From NCBI GenBank assembly GCA_905214605.1, contig CAJMMY010000031.1, positions 1 to 8,976 on the forward strand: a DNA stretch of 8,976 nucleotides, written 5' to 3'. Below are positions 1-6,568 of the stretch, one piece after another (the first letter of the stretch is position 1; each line of letters opens with the position of its first letter). The notes beneath the pieces are model-generated. The model was not told the origin of the DNA, searched no databases, and saw only the letters and a program-made list of their open reading frames with translations. Origin of the DNA: an uncultured bacterium. Its GTDB lineage: Bacteria > Bacillota_A > Clostridia > Oscillospirales > Oscillospiraceae. Position numbers and translations under genes: made by a program.

Positions 1-250
1 TGGGGGTAATGGTGTTGTGGGGCTCGCCGTCGGTCTCGGCAAAGATAAAGCAGCTTTCATCGGTGTAGCCGCGCCAGGCAGTCAGGATCTTCTCCGCCAG
101 CAGGCACAGCCGGTCCGGATCGCTGCCGTCGTTGATAATCACGATGTCGGAAAATCCGGCCTGCACCAAGCCGTCCACCACACCGGCGAATTTTTCGTCC
201 GGGTTCAGGGAGGGCAGTACAATGGTGAGATCGGTTAAAAGCTCTGCCAT
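1..250 (-). CDS. Probable family 2 glycosyltransferase, N-terminal part (cut by window edge)
   Basis: Eighty-three residues are visible, with the rest lying before position 1. Residues 8-20 (LTIVLPSLNPDEK) and 36-45 (IVIINDGSDP) match the first beta strand and the nucleotide-sugar-binding strand of GT2 enzymes, which transfer a sugar from an activated donor to a lipid or glycan at the inner membrane face. An in-frame stop (TGA) lies three codons before the ATG at 250, so this start is well fixed; an AAAGGA site precedes it with a rather long spacer of about 13 bases. The gene is third in a leftward operon, 50 bases after the previous stop. An isolated TATAAT on the minus strand (294-299) has no convincing -35. 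Odd point: residues 56-83 do not show the His/Asn-Gly-Lys-Gly stretch many GT2 proteins carry around there, so the call rests on the first 45 residues. Confidence 0.65.
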   Translation of the reverse strand, partial: MAELLTDLTIVLPSLNPDEKFAGVVDGLVQAGFSDIVIINDGSDPDRLCLLAEKILTAWRGYTDESCFIFAETDGEPHNTITP

Positions 251-300
251 AATCGGTCACAAGTCCTTTTTCTGATTCTTTCTCTTAAAACACATTATAA

Positions 301-1374
301 TTAAAACATACCGATGTCAGCGACCCGCCAGCCACTGTCTGTTTCGGTGAGCACAACGTGCATATTATTTTCCGTTGCGTTTCCGCCGGAAATCAAGGTA
401 TACCGGGCGTCGCAAATGGCGGCGGAGCCGTAGTACCGGAAGTTGGAAACGGAAAGGTTCTCCACGGTGGCGGTGACGCCGTGCACCCAGCTCATGCCGT
501 CCAAAGAGGCGGTGATGCGCTGAGACAGCGGGCTGCCGGGAATCATATAGGCTTGCACTGCGCCGGAATTTCCGGAGGCATTGGAGGTGAAAGCCAGATA
601 GGTCTGCACAAAGCGTTTGCTGTATTCTGTCAGCTGCGTTTCCAGCCCGGCGGGGCATTGATTGACAACGGAAACGGCGCCGTTTTCATTTTCTATAGTG
701 CAGCGGCTGCCGTTGCTTACAACGGAAACTTCCGGCTCTGTAAACAGCGTTCCCACGGAATAGGTAACGGTGCTCCCGGAGTCTGCGGGCAGAGAATCTG
801 CGTAAGGCGCCAGGTCCGGGTACAATCCGGTGCCGGTGATGTATTTGTCGGTCAGCTCCGTGCCGTTCAAGGTCAAAACAAGGTCTTTCGGTGCGGTAAC
901 GGTAACGTTCTGCCCCAATTTGGAGAAGTCAAAGGCGGTGTCGGAAACTTCCCAAGTGTCAAAGCCAAAGCTGAGCAGACGATGACTGCCCGGGGCAAGG
1001 CGCAGCGTACCGATTTCCGTTTTGTCCAGACGCACGGTGTAAACCGGCTGCTCCGAGGTATAGGTGCCGATGGCTTTCCGGCAGCTGAGGGTTCCATTGG
1101 AAAGGGTTTTGGTGAGGGCTGCGGAAATGTCCTCTTCGGTCTGGAATGCTCCGGTTGTTTCCTCTTCGGCTGCGGCATAGTTGGCCACTGCGGAGCGGAG
1201 AGAAATCTGAATATCATGCTTTAAATATTGATTCACCACACCGTCGGTTTGAGAGGCCTCGAAGGCGGACATAAAATTCCAGAAGAGGAAAAATCCCACG
1301 CAAATCAGCGCCAGCATGACACATATATAAATAAGAAGACCTTTCCAAAAGCTGTGTTTCTGTTTTGTTTTCAT
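301..1374 (-). CDS. Membrane-anchored extracellular protein of unknown function, possible NTF2-like C-terminal domain
   Basis: I do not recognise this 357-residue protein. It has a short basic N-terminus (MKTKQKHSFWKG), one hydrophobic segment at about residues 12-34 with no clear cleavage site, and then a soluble part expected outside the cell. Residues 40-105 look helical and acidic. Residues 108-220 are rich in short beta strands and include an LTLNGTEL stretch (167-174) resembling small beta-domain repeats. Residues 245-357 (alpha helices followed by strands, ending GWRVADIGMF) have the look of an NTF2-like fold; this is inference from the pattern only. The start is supported by AAGGAGGAG at 1389-1381, which overlaps the stop codon of the upstream glycosidase gene, so the two are tightly coupled in one operon. 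The neighbours point to a role in the cell envelope, perhaps as a partner of the glycosidase. Confidence 0.8.
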   Translation of the reverse strand: MKTKQKHSFWKGLLIYICVMLALICVGFFLFWNFMSAFEASQTDGVVNQYLKHDIQISLRSAVANYAAAEEETTGAFQTEEDISAALTKTLSNGTLSCRKAIGTYTSEQPVYTVRLDKTEIGTLRLAPGSHRLLSFGFDTWEVSDTAFDFSKLGQNVTVTAPKDLVLTLNGTELTDKYITGTGLYPDLAPYADSLPADSGSTVTYSVGTLFTEPEVSVVSNGSRCTIENENGAVSVVNQCPAGLETQLTEYSKRFVQTYLAFTSNASGNSGAVQAYMIPGSPLSQRITASLDGMSWVHGVTATVENLSVSNFRYYGSAAICDARYTLISGGNATENNMHVVLTETDSGWRVADIGMF

Positions 1375-1387
1375 GGCGGTCTCCTCC

Positions 1388-2407
1388 TTACTTGACTAAA
1401 AATGCGGTGGGCAGCGGACGAATTCCGATGACGGAGGCGCAGCGGTTTACATAACCGTCTTGGAACCACATCACGGAGGAGGAACCGCCGTCCAGATTGC
1501 AGGCGTTTACCGCGCCGTATTCCAGCATGATGTCCACCAAATCATTGTAGGTGGCGCCCAAGCTGTATGCTTGCCGGCCGTCCACCACCAACAGCAGCAC
1601 CGCGCCGTCGGCCCGCTGTCCGATGGCTGTCCGGGGATTCACACCGGAGGTGAGGGTGTCCGTGGCATTGGGTTCGCCATTGGAAATCAAAACGGGGCCG
1701 AAGGAACAGCCGAACTGAATGTTCTTCTCCCGTGCCTCGGCGGGGGTCATTTTCCCGGTATGGAGAATATACTGGTCATCAAAGCCCACGAAGGGATAGG
1801 AAACACCCTCGCTGGCATAATAAATGGTTCCGTCCAGAATGGTCATTCCCTCCGGAATTCCGCCGGTGCCCTGCCCGTTGGGGTCATAGAATCCGCCGCC
1901 GTTTACACCGGCTACGCAGTGATAGGTCTGGACCATTTGCTCTACGGTCAGACCGGAGCCGCCGAAAGAGGAGGGGGTGCCCAACTGAATCCGGCTGGGG
2001 TCCTGCACGGTCATCAGATAGCCCACATAGCCGGGACCGCTGACGGTTTCCAGAATGATGCCGTCGCCGTCGGTATCTTTTGCGGCGAAGTCATCGTTGG
2101 TTTCATTGATTTGCACCAGAGAGGTGTCGGTTTCCGCGGTGTCGCCGTCGGTATGCTTGCCGGCCTCGATGATTTCGATTTCTTCCTCGGAGAAGTAGAG
2201 ATTGGCCAGCCAACCCACGGCGCTGGTTTCCCGGACGCTCATCACGAACAAATCCCGGGCGGTGGTGCTGGGACCTTTGCAGATAATCCATAAAATACCG
2301 TAAGCGGTCACCAAAAGCAGGAGCAGCGTGACCAGAATGACGGTTAAAATTTTGCCGAGAACGGAAAGGAACCGTTTCCCGGCGGAAGATTGAGGCGCAG
2401 GAGTCAT
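1388..2407 (-). CDS. Membrane-anchored phosphodiester glycosidase (NAGPA/DUF2233 family)
   Basis: The 339-residue protein has a basic N-terminus, one membrane segment (about 17-43), an acidic linker (74-118), and a NAGPA-type domain from about 119 to the end. Family signatures seen are GYLMTVQDPSRI (129-140), VNGGGFYDP (168-176), NPRTAIGQ (257-264), VVDGRQ (274-279) and NLDGGSSS (304-311). Members of this family cleave sugar-1-phosphodiester bonds; the animal enzyme removes GlcNAc from GlcNAc-1-phospho-mannose, and bacterial members are often tied to exopolysaccharide or wall polymers. The topology puts the catalytic domain outside the membrane. A DxDxDG stretch (111-116) just before the domain could bind calcium. 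The ATG at 2407 is preceded by a weak AGATAGG site. It is the first gene of the leftward operon, divergent from the LtaS-type gene, and has a good promoter at 2447-2475. The exact substrate is unknown. Confidence 0.9.
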   Translation of the reverse strand: MTPAPQSSAGKRFLSVLGKILTVILVTLLLLLVTAYGILWIICKGPSTTARDLFVMSVRETSAVGWLANLYFSEEEIEIIEAGKHTDGDTAETDTSLVQINETNDDFAAKDTDGDGIILETVSGPGYVGYLMTVQDPSRIQLGTPSSFGGSGLTVEQMVQTYHCVAGVNGGGFYDPNGQGTGGIPEGMTILDGTIYYASEGVSYPFVGFDDQYILHTGKMTPAEAREKNIQFGCSFGPVLISNGEPNATDTLTSGVNPRTAIGQRADGAVLLLVVDGRQAYSLGATYNDLVDIMLEYGAVNACNLDGGSSSVMWFQDGYVNRCASVIGIRPLPTAFLVK

Positions 2408-2446
2408 GAAAAATACCTATCTTTCGTCAAAATGTGTATTAAAACC

Positions 2447-2475
2447 AATATATCACGGTGCTGTTCGAATCACAA
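2447..2475 (-). promoter_or_regulatory. Sigma-A type promoter of the leftward surface operon
   Basis: On the minus strand, TTGTGA (2475-2470) and TATATT (2452-2447) are separated by exactly 17 bases, matching 4/6 and 5/6 consensus positions. Transcription would start near 2440, giving a leader of about 33 bases before the glycosidase ATG. It is the best pair I see in the spacer. Confidence 0.6.
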
Positions 2476-2518
2476 GTGCCAATTTTTCAGGGTTTTTCAA
2501 AAATTCAAAAGAAATGAG

Positions 2519-2547
2519 TTGTTTTTTTCAAAGGTGCAGATTATAAT
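2519..2547 (+). promoter_or_regulatory. Sigma-A type promoter of the LtaS-type gene
   Basis: TTGTTT (2519-2524) and a perfect TATAAT (2542-2547) are separated by 17 bases. Transcription would start near 2554, leaving a leader of almost 130 bases. The promoter is back-to-back with the leftward one; their -35 boxes are 43 bases apart, so one regulator bound between them could control both units. Confidence 0.65.
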
Positions 2548-2612
2548 ACTCTGATGTTCAATTTAGGAAACGCTTACATAGATTTTACAATTGGAAAGTT
2601 TTAGTACATTTT

Positions 2613-2628
2613 CGGGAACTTTTTCCCG
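2613..2628 (+). promoter_or_regulatory. Leader hairpin in the 5' UTR of the LtaS-type gene
   Basis: CGGGAA-CTTT-TTCCCG forms a perfect 6-bp stem with a 4-base loop, flanked by TTTT on the left and TAAAA on the right. It sits about 60 bases after the predicted transcription start and 54 bases before the TTG start. It lacks a clean T-run, so it is not an ordinary terminator; it could affect mRNA stability or be chance. Confidence 0.3.
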
Positions 2629-2667
2629 TAAAAGACGTCTGAAACTACGAAAACTTGTTACAAGAGC

Positions 2668-2675
2668 AAAGGAGG
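2668..2675 (+). promoter_or_regulatory. Ribosome binding site that fixes a TTG start
   Basis: AAAGGAGG is followed by a 7-base spacer and TTG at 2683. No ATG or GTG is at a suitable distance in this frame, since the first in-frame ATG is 22 codons further on, inside the first membrane segment. The TTG is therefore the start. Confidence 0.8.
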
Positions 2676-2682
2676 CTCTGAT

Positions 2683-4845
2683 TTGAAAATCCAGAATTTG
2701 AAAACTCCGGAAAATCAGAAAATCTGTCGGACCCTGCTGTGGAACGTGATGTTCTGGTTCGTCACACTGCTGTACCTGGAAACGGTACTGCACGTTGCGC
2801 TGTTTCGGAGCATGTCCATTCGGTATCTGTATCTGATTGGATTTACCATGTCCATTTCTCTGGTGCTGACCGGTTTGACCCAGCTGTCCCGGAAAGCCAA
2901 TCAAATTGTCAGCTTGATTGTGGTCATCGTGCTGTGTTTTCTTTATGAATCTCAGCTGATTTACGATGCGATTTTCGGCTCCATGTACTCCATTTCCATG
3001 GTGAGCATGGGCGGTCAGGCAATCACCAGTTTCTGGAAGGAAATGTTCTCCACCGTTTGGGACCACCTGCCGGTGGTGCTGCTGGAGCTGGTACCCATTC
3101 CCGTGACCTGCCTGCTGTGGAAACGCAAGGGCGAGGAAATTTTCGGCACCTGCCGGAAACCCCGGGCACTGCTGCTGATTGCGGCATTGGTGCTCCACGG
3201 CATTATGGTGCTGACCCTGCGCATCGGCGGAACCGGATTCTATACTACATATAATACTTACTACGGCAGCGACGCAACCACGGACCAGGCAACGGAAAGC
3301 TTTGGTCTGCTGACGGATATCCGTCTGGAAGTGATTCATCTGTTCCGGGGCGAAACCGGCACGGATTACTTCATTTCTACGGAAACCAACGTGGAAAAAG
3401 ACGATGAGTATGAGTACAACGTGCTGGACATCGACTTTGACGCGTTGATGAACATGACTCAGGACGAGCAGGTGAAAAAGCTGAGCCAGTACTGTGCGTC
3501 TCTCAAGCCCACGAAGAAGAATGAGTACACCGGCATGCTGAAGGATTACAACCTGATTATGCTGTGCGGCGAGTCCTTCTCTTCCGCAGCCATTGACCCG
3601 GTGCTGACCCCCACGCTGTATAAGCTCAGCCACGAGGGTATTGTATTCAACAACTATTACAATAGTTTCCCCAACACCACCACCAACGGCGAGTATGCTC
3701 TGAACACCGGCTTGATGCCGGATATGAACCGCGGCAAGCGGGATTCCAGTTTCTATGCCTCTCGAAACAGCTATCTGCCGTTCTGCTTGGGCAATGAATT
3801 CAAATCCCAGAAAGACGTGCAGGCTTACGGCTACCACAACTACTACGGCAGCTATTACGGCCGGTATCTGACCCACCCCAACATCGGCTACAAGATGAAG
3901 TTTGCCGGTCAGGGTATGAACTTTACCACCTCCTGGCCCGCATCGGACCTGGAAATGATGGAGCAGTCCGTGAGCGATTACATCGGTCAGAAACAGTTCA
4001 TGGCGTACTACATGACCTTCTCCGGTCACTACAAGTATGAGAAGGACCTGAACCCCATGGCTGCCCGGAACTACGAGGCTGTGGAAAATCTGGATTTGTC
4101 CGAACACGCCAAGTGCTACCTCAGCTGCAACATTGAGCTGGATAAGGCATTGCAGTATCTGCTGGAGCAGCTGGAGGCTGCGGGTGTGGCGGACCGGACG
4201 GCCATTGTTCTGGCCGGCGACCACTTCCCCTACGGTCTGTCTAAAGAGGAATACAGTGAGCTGATTGGCCACGAGACCGATTACTTTGAGCGGTATAAGG
4301 ATACGCTGATTTTCTGGGTAGGCGGTCTGGAGGAGCCCATTCAGGTGGACGAATACTGCTGTAACATCGACATTCTGCCCACCATTCTGAATCTGTGGGG
4401 CTTTGATTACGATTCCCGTCTGCTGCCCGGCACGGACGTCTTCTCCGACGGCACTCATGTGGCAATACTGGCAGACCAGAGTTTTGTGACGGATAAGGTG
4501 AAGTTCAACGCAAGCAGCAACACCGTGGAGTATCAGGTGGATTCCGATACCCTGGTGCCGGATTATCTCCGGAATATGCAGCAGATTGTGAAGAACCGGT
4601 TCAATGCGTCTGCGGATATTCTGAACAAAGCCTATTACAACATCGTGTTTGATCAAGGCGAGGTTGTTGTGGGCGATGACGCGTGGATCAGCGAGGCAGA
4701 CTGGAACGGTACCAACCATACCGGATTCCAGACGAACCCCGATATGCCGGAAGAGGAAGCTCCGATTCTGGAGCCCGATACCCCGGAAACCCCGGTGGTA
4801 CCCGTAAGACCTGCGGTGGACAATCGCGGCTCGGTCATCAACTGA
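2683..4845 (+). CDS. LTA synthase-type membrane sulfatase-fold phosphotransferase
   Basis: The 720-residue protein has five hydrophobic segments (about 24-42, 46-65, 75-94, 128-146, 162-182) and then a large extracellular domain of the sulfatase/alkaline-phosphatase fold, the layout of LtaS enzymes that polymerise glycerol phosphate from phosphatidylglycerol. Expected catalytic positions are present: CGES with metal ligand E297, the nucleophile region NTTTNGEY (331-338, T333 aligning with the LtaS catalytic threonine), SGHY with H449, and AGDH with D513 and H514. Residues 240-285 correspond to the linker. The C-terminus (688-712) is rich in Glu and Pro (PEEEAP, PETPVVPV) and looks like a disordered tail. 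The TTG start has an excellent ribosome binding site. The gene is a single transcription unit with its own promoter and terminator. It could instead transfer another phospho-group, such as phosphoethanolamine or phosphocholine, to a surface glycan; the family call is firm, the substrate is not. Confidence 0.92.
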   Translation: MKIQNLKTPENQKICRTLLWNVMFWFVTLLYLETVLHVALFRSMSIRYLYLIGFTMSISLVLTGLTQLSRKANQIVSLIVVIVLCFLYESQLIYDAIFGSMYSISMVSMGGQAITSFWKEMFSTVWDHLPVVLLELVPIPVTCLLWKRKGEEIFGTCRKPRALLLIAALVLHGIMVLTLRIGGTGFYTTYNTYYGSDATTDQATESFGLLTDIRLEVIHLFRGETGTDYFISTETNVEKDDEYEYNVLDIDFDALMNMTQDEQVKKLSQYCASLKPTKKNEYTGMLKDYNLIMLCGESFSSAAIDPVLTPTLYKLSHEGIVFNNYYNSFPNTTTNGEYALNTGLMPDMNRGKRDSSFYASRNSYLPFCLGNEFKSQKDVQAYGYHNYYGSYYGRYLTHPNIGYKMKFAGQGMNFTTSWPASDLEMMEQSVSDYIGQKQFMAYYMTFSGHYKYEKDLNPMAARNYEAVENLDLSEHAKCYLSCNIELDKALQYLLEQLEAAGVADRTAIVLAGDHFPYGLSKEEYSELIGHETDYFERYKDTLIFWVGGLEEPIQVDEYCCNIDILPTILNLWGFDYDSRLLPGTDVFSDGTHVAILADQSFVTDKVKFNASSNTVEYQVDSDTLVPDYLRNMQQIVKNRFNASADILNKAYYNIVFDQGEVVVGDDAWISEADWNGTNHTGFQTNPDMPEEEAPILEPDTPETPVVPVRPAVDNRGSVIN

Positions 4846-4864
4846 GCAAAAATCATATTGCATC

Positions 4865-4893
4865 AAAGGGAACCGAATTTCGGTTCCCTTTTT
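4865..4893 (+). terminator. Intrinsic terminator after the LtaS-type gene
   Basis: AAAGGGAACCG (4865-4875) pairs perfectly with CGGTTCCCTTT (4881-4891) around an AATTT loop, and the T-run continues to 4893. The stem is 11 bp with a GC-rich middle. It begins 20 bases after the stop codon. The A-rich left flank means it could also act weakly on the other strand. Confidence 0.9.
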
Positions 4894-4909
4894 GCATGGA
4901 AGGAGCAGT

Positions 4910-5251
4910 ATGTACTACCTCTATCTGATTCGCTGCGCCGGGAATCGGCTGTACACGGGCATTACCACGGACCCTGCCCGGAGATTCCGAGAGCATCGGG
5001 GAGAAAAGTCTGGGGGCGCAAAGTTCACCGGGGCAAATCCCCCGGAATCCCTGGAAATGGTCTGGACGGCGCCGGACCGCTCCGCCGCCCAACGGGGGGA
5101 ATATCGGCTGAAACATCGGACCCGGGCGGAAAAGGAACGGCTGATTGCCCACCCGGAGGAACTGCCCGGGCTGTTGGAGCTGCCGGAAACGGAATTTCGC
5201 CCTTGTTTGGAGCCGTGGCAGATGGCACTCAAGGAAGGTAATCTTGAATGA
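4910..5251 (+). CDS. GIY-YIG nuclease family protein (YhbQ/UPF0213-like)
   Basis: The 113-residue protein opens directly with the GIY-YIG core: YLYLIRC (3-9) and LYTGIT (14-19), then the conserved basic and acidic positions RRFREH (24-29), KFT (38-40) and Glu64 in GEYRLK, which fits the metal-binding glutamate. Single-domain proteins of this size are common in bacteria and are related to UvrC-type endonuclease domains; cellular roles are poorly known, with DNA repair or processing of branched DNA often proposed. I chose ATG 4910 because GGAAGGAG (4898-4905) lies just before it. A TTG six codons earlier (4892) is in frame but lies inside the terminator T-run. No separate promoter is evident, so expression may depend on readthrough of the upstream terminator. 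The C-terminal 30 residues are outside the core. Confidence 0.88.
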   Translation: MYYLYLIRCAGNRLYTGITTDPARRFREHRGEKSGGAKFTGANPPESLEMVWTAPDRSAAQRGEYRLKHRTRAEKERLIAHPEELPGLLELPETEFRPCLEPWQMALKEGNLE

Positions 5252-5279
5252 TAAGTAAATTAGGAATACAATACGACGA

Positions 5280-5325
5280 AAAAATCTCATGTTGGCATTT
5301 GTCAACATGAGATTTTTGCTTTTTT
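5280..5325. terminator. Bidirectional intrinsic terminator between convergent genes
   Basis: AAAAATCTCATGTTG (5280-5294) pairs over 15 bp with CAACATGAGATTTTT (5303-5317) around an 8-base loop. On the plus strand it ends in TTTTTGCTTTTTT; on the minus strand the mirrored arm also ends in a T-run. It lies 28 bases after the GIY-YIG stop and about 80 bases beyond the LysR stop, so it serves both. Confidence 0.92.
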
Positions 5326-5395
5326 ACGATATTAACCCGGAGGAAAATGAGGAAAAATCAATCAAAAAAACCAATCATTCCATATATTTTCTCTA

Positions 5396-6310
5396 TCAGC
5401 TCATGGCTTGCGCAACCTCTGCCTCGTTGAGATAGGGGCTGCTTTTCAGCACAAATTTCCGGAATTCCTGAGCCGCGGGGGAGAGGGTAACGGAGGGGTC
5501 GGTGACCAGATAGAATCGACGGTCCGGCACCGGCTTGGCAATTTGCAGCATTTTCACATTCAGCCACAGCAGCATTTCCATATAGGGCACCACGGCAATG
5601 CCGAACCCGTTGGAGACCATGCCGGCCACCACTTGGTCCTCTTGAATTTCGTAAGCCGTGGGGGGATTGATGCCTGCCTGCTGGAACAGCTCGTCAATGA
5701 CGTACCGCAGACCGGAGCCGGGGGAGAACTTCACATATGGCTCGTTCGCCGTGTCTGCAAGGTCCACGGAGTGCTGCTTTGCCAATGGGTGATTGGTGGG
5801 AACAATCAGCACCAAATCCTGCGCCCGCACCGGCTCGCACTGGAAATGATAGGACTCCGGCGCTCTGGAACTGAACACCATGTCCAATTCCCGAGTCTTC
5901 AATTTGTCTAAAAGGTGATATGTCACGTCGGTGTGGAATGTAAAATCAATTTGCCGGTCCGGGTGCTCCGCAATAAAGTCCGAAGCCAGCTTCGGTACGT
6001 AATCCACGCCCAAAGTGCGCAGCAGACCCAGTCGAATCAGACCGTTGCCCTGGGCGCAGCGCTGCAAATAGGCCACGCTGTCGTCCAAAATGGCGAGAGA
6101 TGCCTCCACGGATTCCAGAAACTGGGAACCGAAGGGCGTGAGAATCACGCTGCGGCTGCCTTTTTCAAACAGCGGTACGCCCAGCTCCCGCTCTAACTGG
6201 GAAATGGCATGGCTCAAGCTGGGCTGGGTGATAAAAAGCTGCTCGGCAGCGCGGGTGTAGTGTTTGGTATGTGCCAACTGCACGAAATAGCGCAGATGCG
6301 ATAGGTTCAT
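5396..6310 (-). CDS. LysR-family transcriptional regulator
   Basis: The 304-residue protein has the standard LysR layout. Residues 1-60 are the winged helix-turn-helix domain (MNLSHLRYFVQLA, YTRAAEQLFITQPSLSHAI, ELGVPLFEK), followed by a linker helix (65-90) and an effector-binding domain from about 91 (LIRLGLLRTLG) to about 295. Such proteins bind a small molecule and usually activate a divergent operon while repressing themselves. I chose ATG 6310 because GGAGGAG lies 7 bases upstream; a longer version from GTG 6328 would place that ribosome binding site inside the coding region. It is transcribed away from the truncated aroE gene and the reductase gene, which are its likely targets, with a T-N11-A site (6383-6397) between them. 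The effector is unknown; an aromatic or alicyclic acid such as shikimate is a guess from the neighbours. Confidence 0.95.
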   Translation of the reverse strand: MNLSHLRYFVQLAHTKHYTRAAEQLFITQPSLSHAISQLERELGVPLFEKGSRSVILTPFGSQFLESVEASLAILDDSVAYLQRCAQGNGLIRLGLLRTLGVDYVPKLASDFIAEHPDRQIDFTFHTDVTYHLLDKLKTRELDMVFSSRAPESYHFQCEPVRAQDLVLIVPTNHPLAKQHSVDLADTANEPYVKFSPGSGLRYVIDELFQQAGINPPTAYEIQEDQVVAGMVSNGFGIAVVPYMEMLLWLNVKMLQIAKPVPDRRFYLVTDPSVTLSPAAQEFRKFVLKSSPYLNEAEVAQAMS

Positions 6311-6362
6311 AAAATGCTCCTCCTCCACGGACGAATCTCGTCACAGAATTCACGTTTAATTG

Positions 6363-6392
6363 TTTATAGTTTAACACAACGAATAGAGAAAA
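6363..6392 (-). promoter_or_regulatory. Possible promoter of the LysR gene
   Basis: On the minus strand TATAAA (6368-6363) follows TTTTCT (6392-6387) after 18 bases. The -10 is good and the -35 is weak. The -35 lies inside the T-N11-A dyad at 6383-6397, the arrangement expected for LysR self-repression. Confidence 0.4.
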
Positions 6393-6397
6393 TCTAT
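6383..6397. promoter_or_regulatory. Candidate LysR-type binding site (T-N11-A dyad)
   Basis: ATAGA-GAAAA-TCTAT is a perfect interrupted dyad with 5-bp arms. The T at 6384 and A at 6396 have 11 bases between them, the classic LysR box. It lies in the divergent spacer next to the LysR gene, overlaps the predicted LysR -35, and is centred about 64 bases before the predicted start of the rightward transcript, the usual position of a LysR recognition site. Confidence 0.55.
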
Positions 6398-6418
6398 CAT
6401 TTTATGAATTTTATTGAT

Positions 6419-6447
6419 TTGTTAATTAACGAACGAAGTGATACCAT
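6419..6447 (+). promoter_or_regulatory. Possible activator-dependent promoter of the aroE-like gene
   Basis: TTGTTA (6419-6424) and TACCAT (6442-6447) are separated by 17 bases, each matching 4/6 consensus positions. The -35 overlaps a perfect 10-bp palindrome GTTAATTAAC (6421-6430), which could be a second regulator contact. The poor -10 fits a promoter that needs activation. The leader to the ATG would be about 115 bases. Confidence 0.35.
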
Positions 6448-6517
6448 TGAGCCAGTTCAAGGGAACGGAACAAAACGAACCCCAAACAACCCAAGAACTA
6501 CTTAATACAAACCAAAT

Positions 6518-6546
6518 GACAGTCCACATACAAAATACAAACTGTC
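6518..6546 (+). repeat. Short inverted repeat upstream of the aroE-like start
   Basis: GACAGT (6518-6523) and ACTGTC (6541-6546) are perfect 6-bp arms with a 17-base A-rich loop, ending 7 bases before the AGGAGGA ribosome binding site (6554-6560). It could form a leader hairpin or be an operator; arms this short also arise by chance. Confidence 0.25.
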
Positions 6547-6568
6547 TCAATATAGGAGGAGCGACACA

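Noticed and set aside
294..299. TATAAT on the minus strand just before the glycosyltransferase
   Set aside because: No acceptable -35 lies 16-18 bases upstream, and operon spacing explains expression.
358..1224. Plus-strand open frame of 288 codons over the unknown membrane protein gene
   Set aside because: The minus-strand frame has a ribosome binding site, operon spacing and a membrane anchor; the plus frame is Gly/Ala/Val-rich with no start signal.
1460..2293. Plus-strand open frame of 277 codons over the glycosidase gene
   Set aside because: It is the complement of a gene with full NAGPA-family motifs and shows no motif of its own.
2563..4866. Open reading frame of 767 codons on the minus strand opposite the LtaS-type gene
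   Set aside because: It lies wholly over a gene with clear catalytic motifs, has His/Gln/Val-rich composition typical of a complement reading, no recognisable domain, and no ribosome binding site.
4853..5308. Minus-strand frame of 151 codons over the GIY-YIG gene
   Set aside because: It spans two terminators and has no ribosome binding site or recognisable fold.
6314..6505. Small plus-strand frame of 63 codons in the LysR-aroE spacer
   Set aside because: It begins inside the LysR ribosome binding site complement, crosses the predicted promoters and has no coding character.
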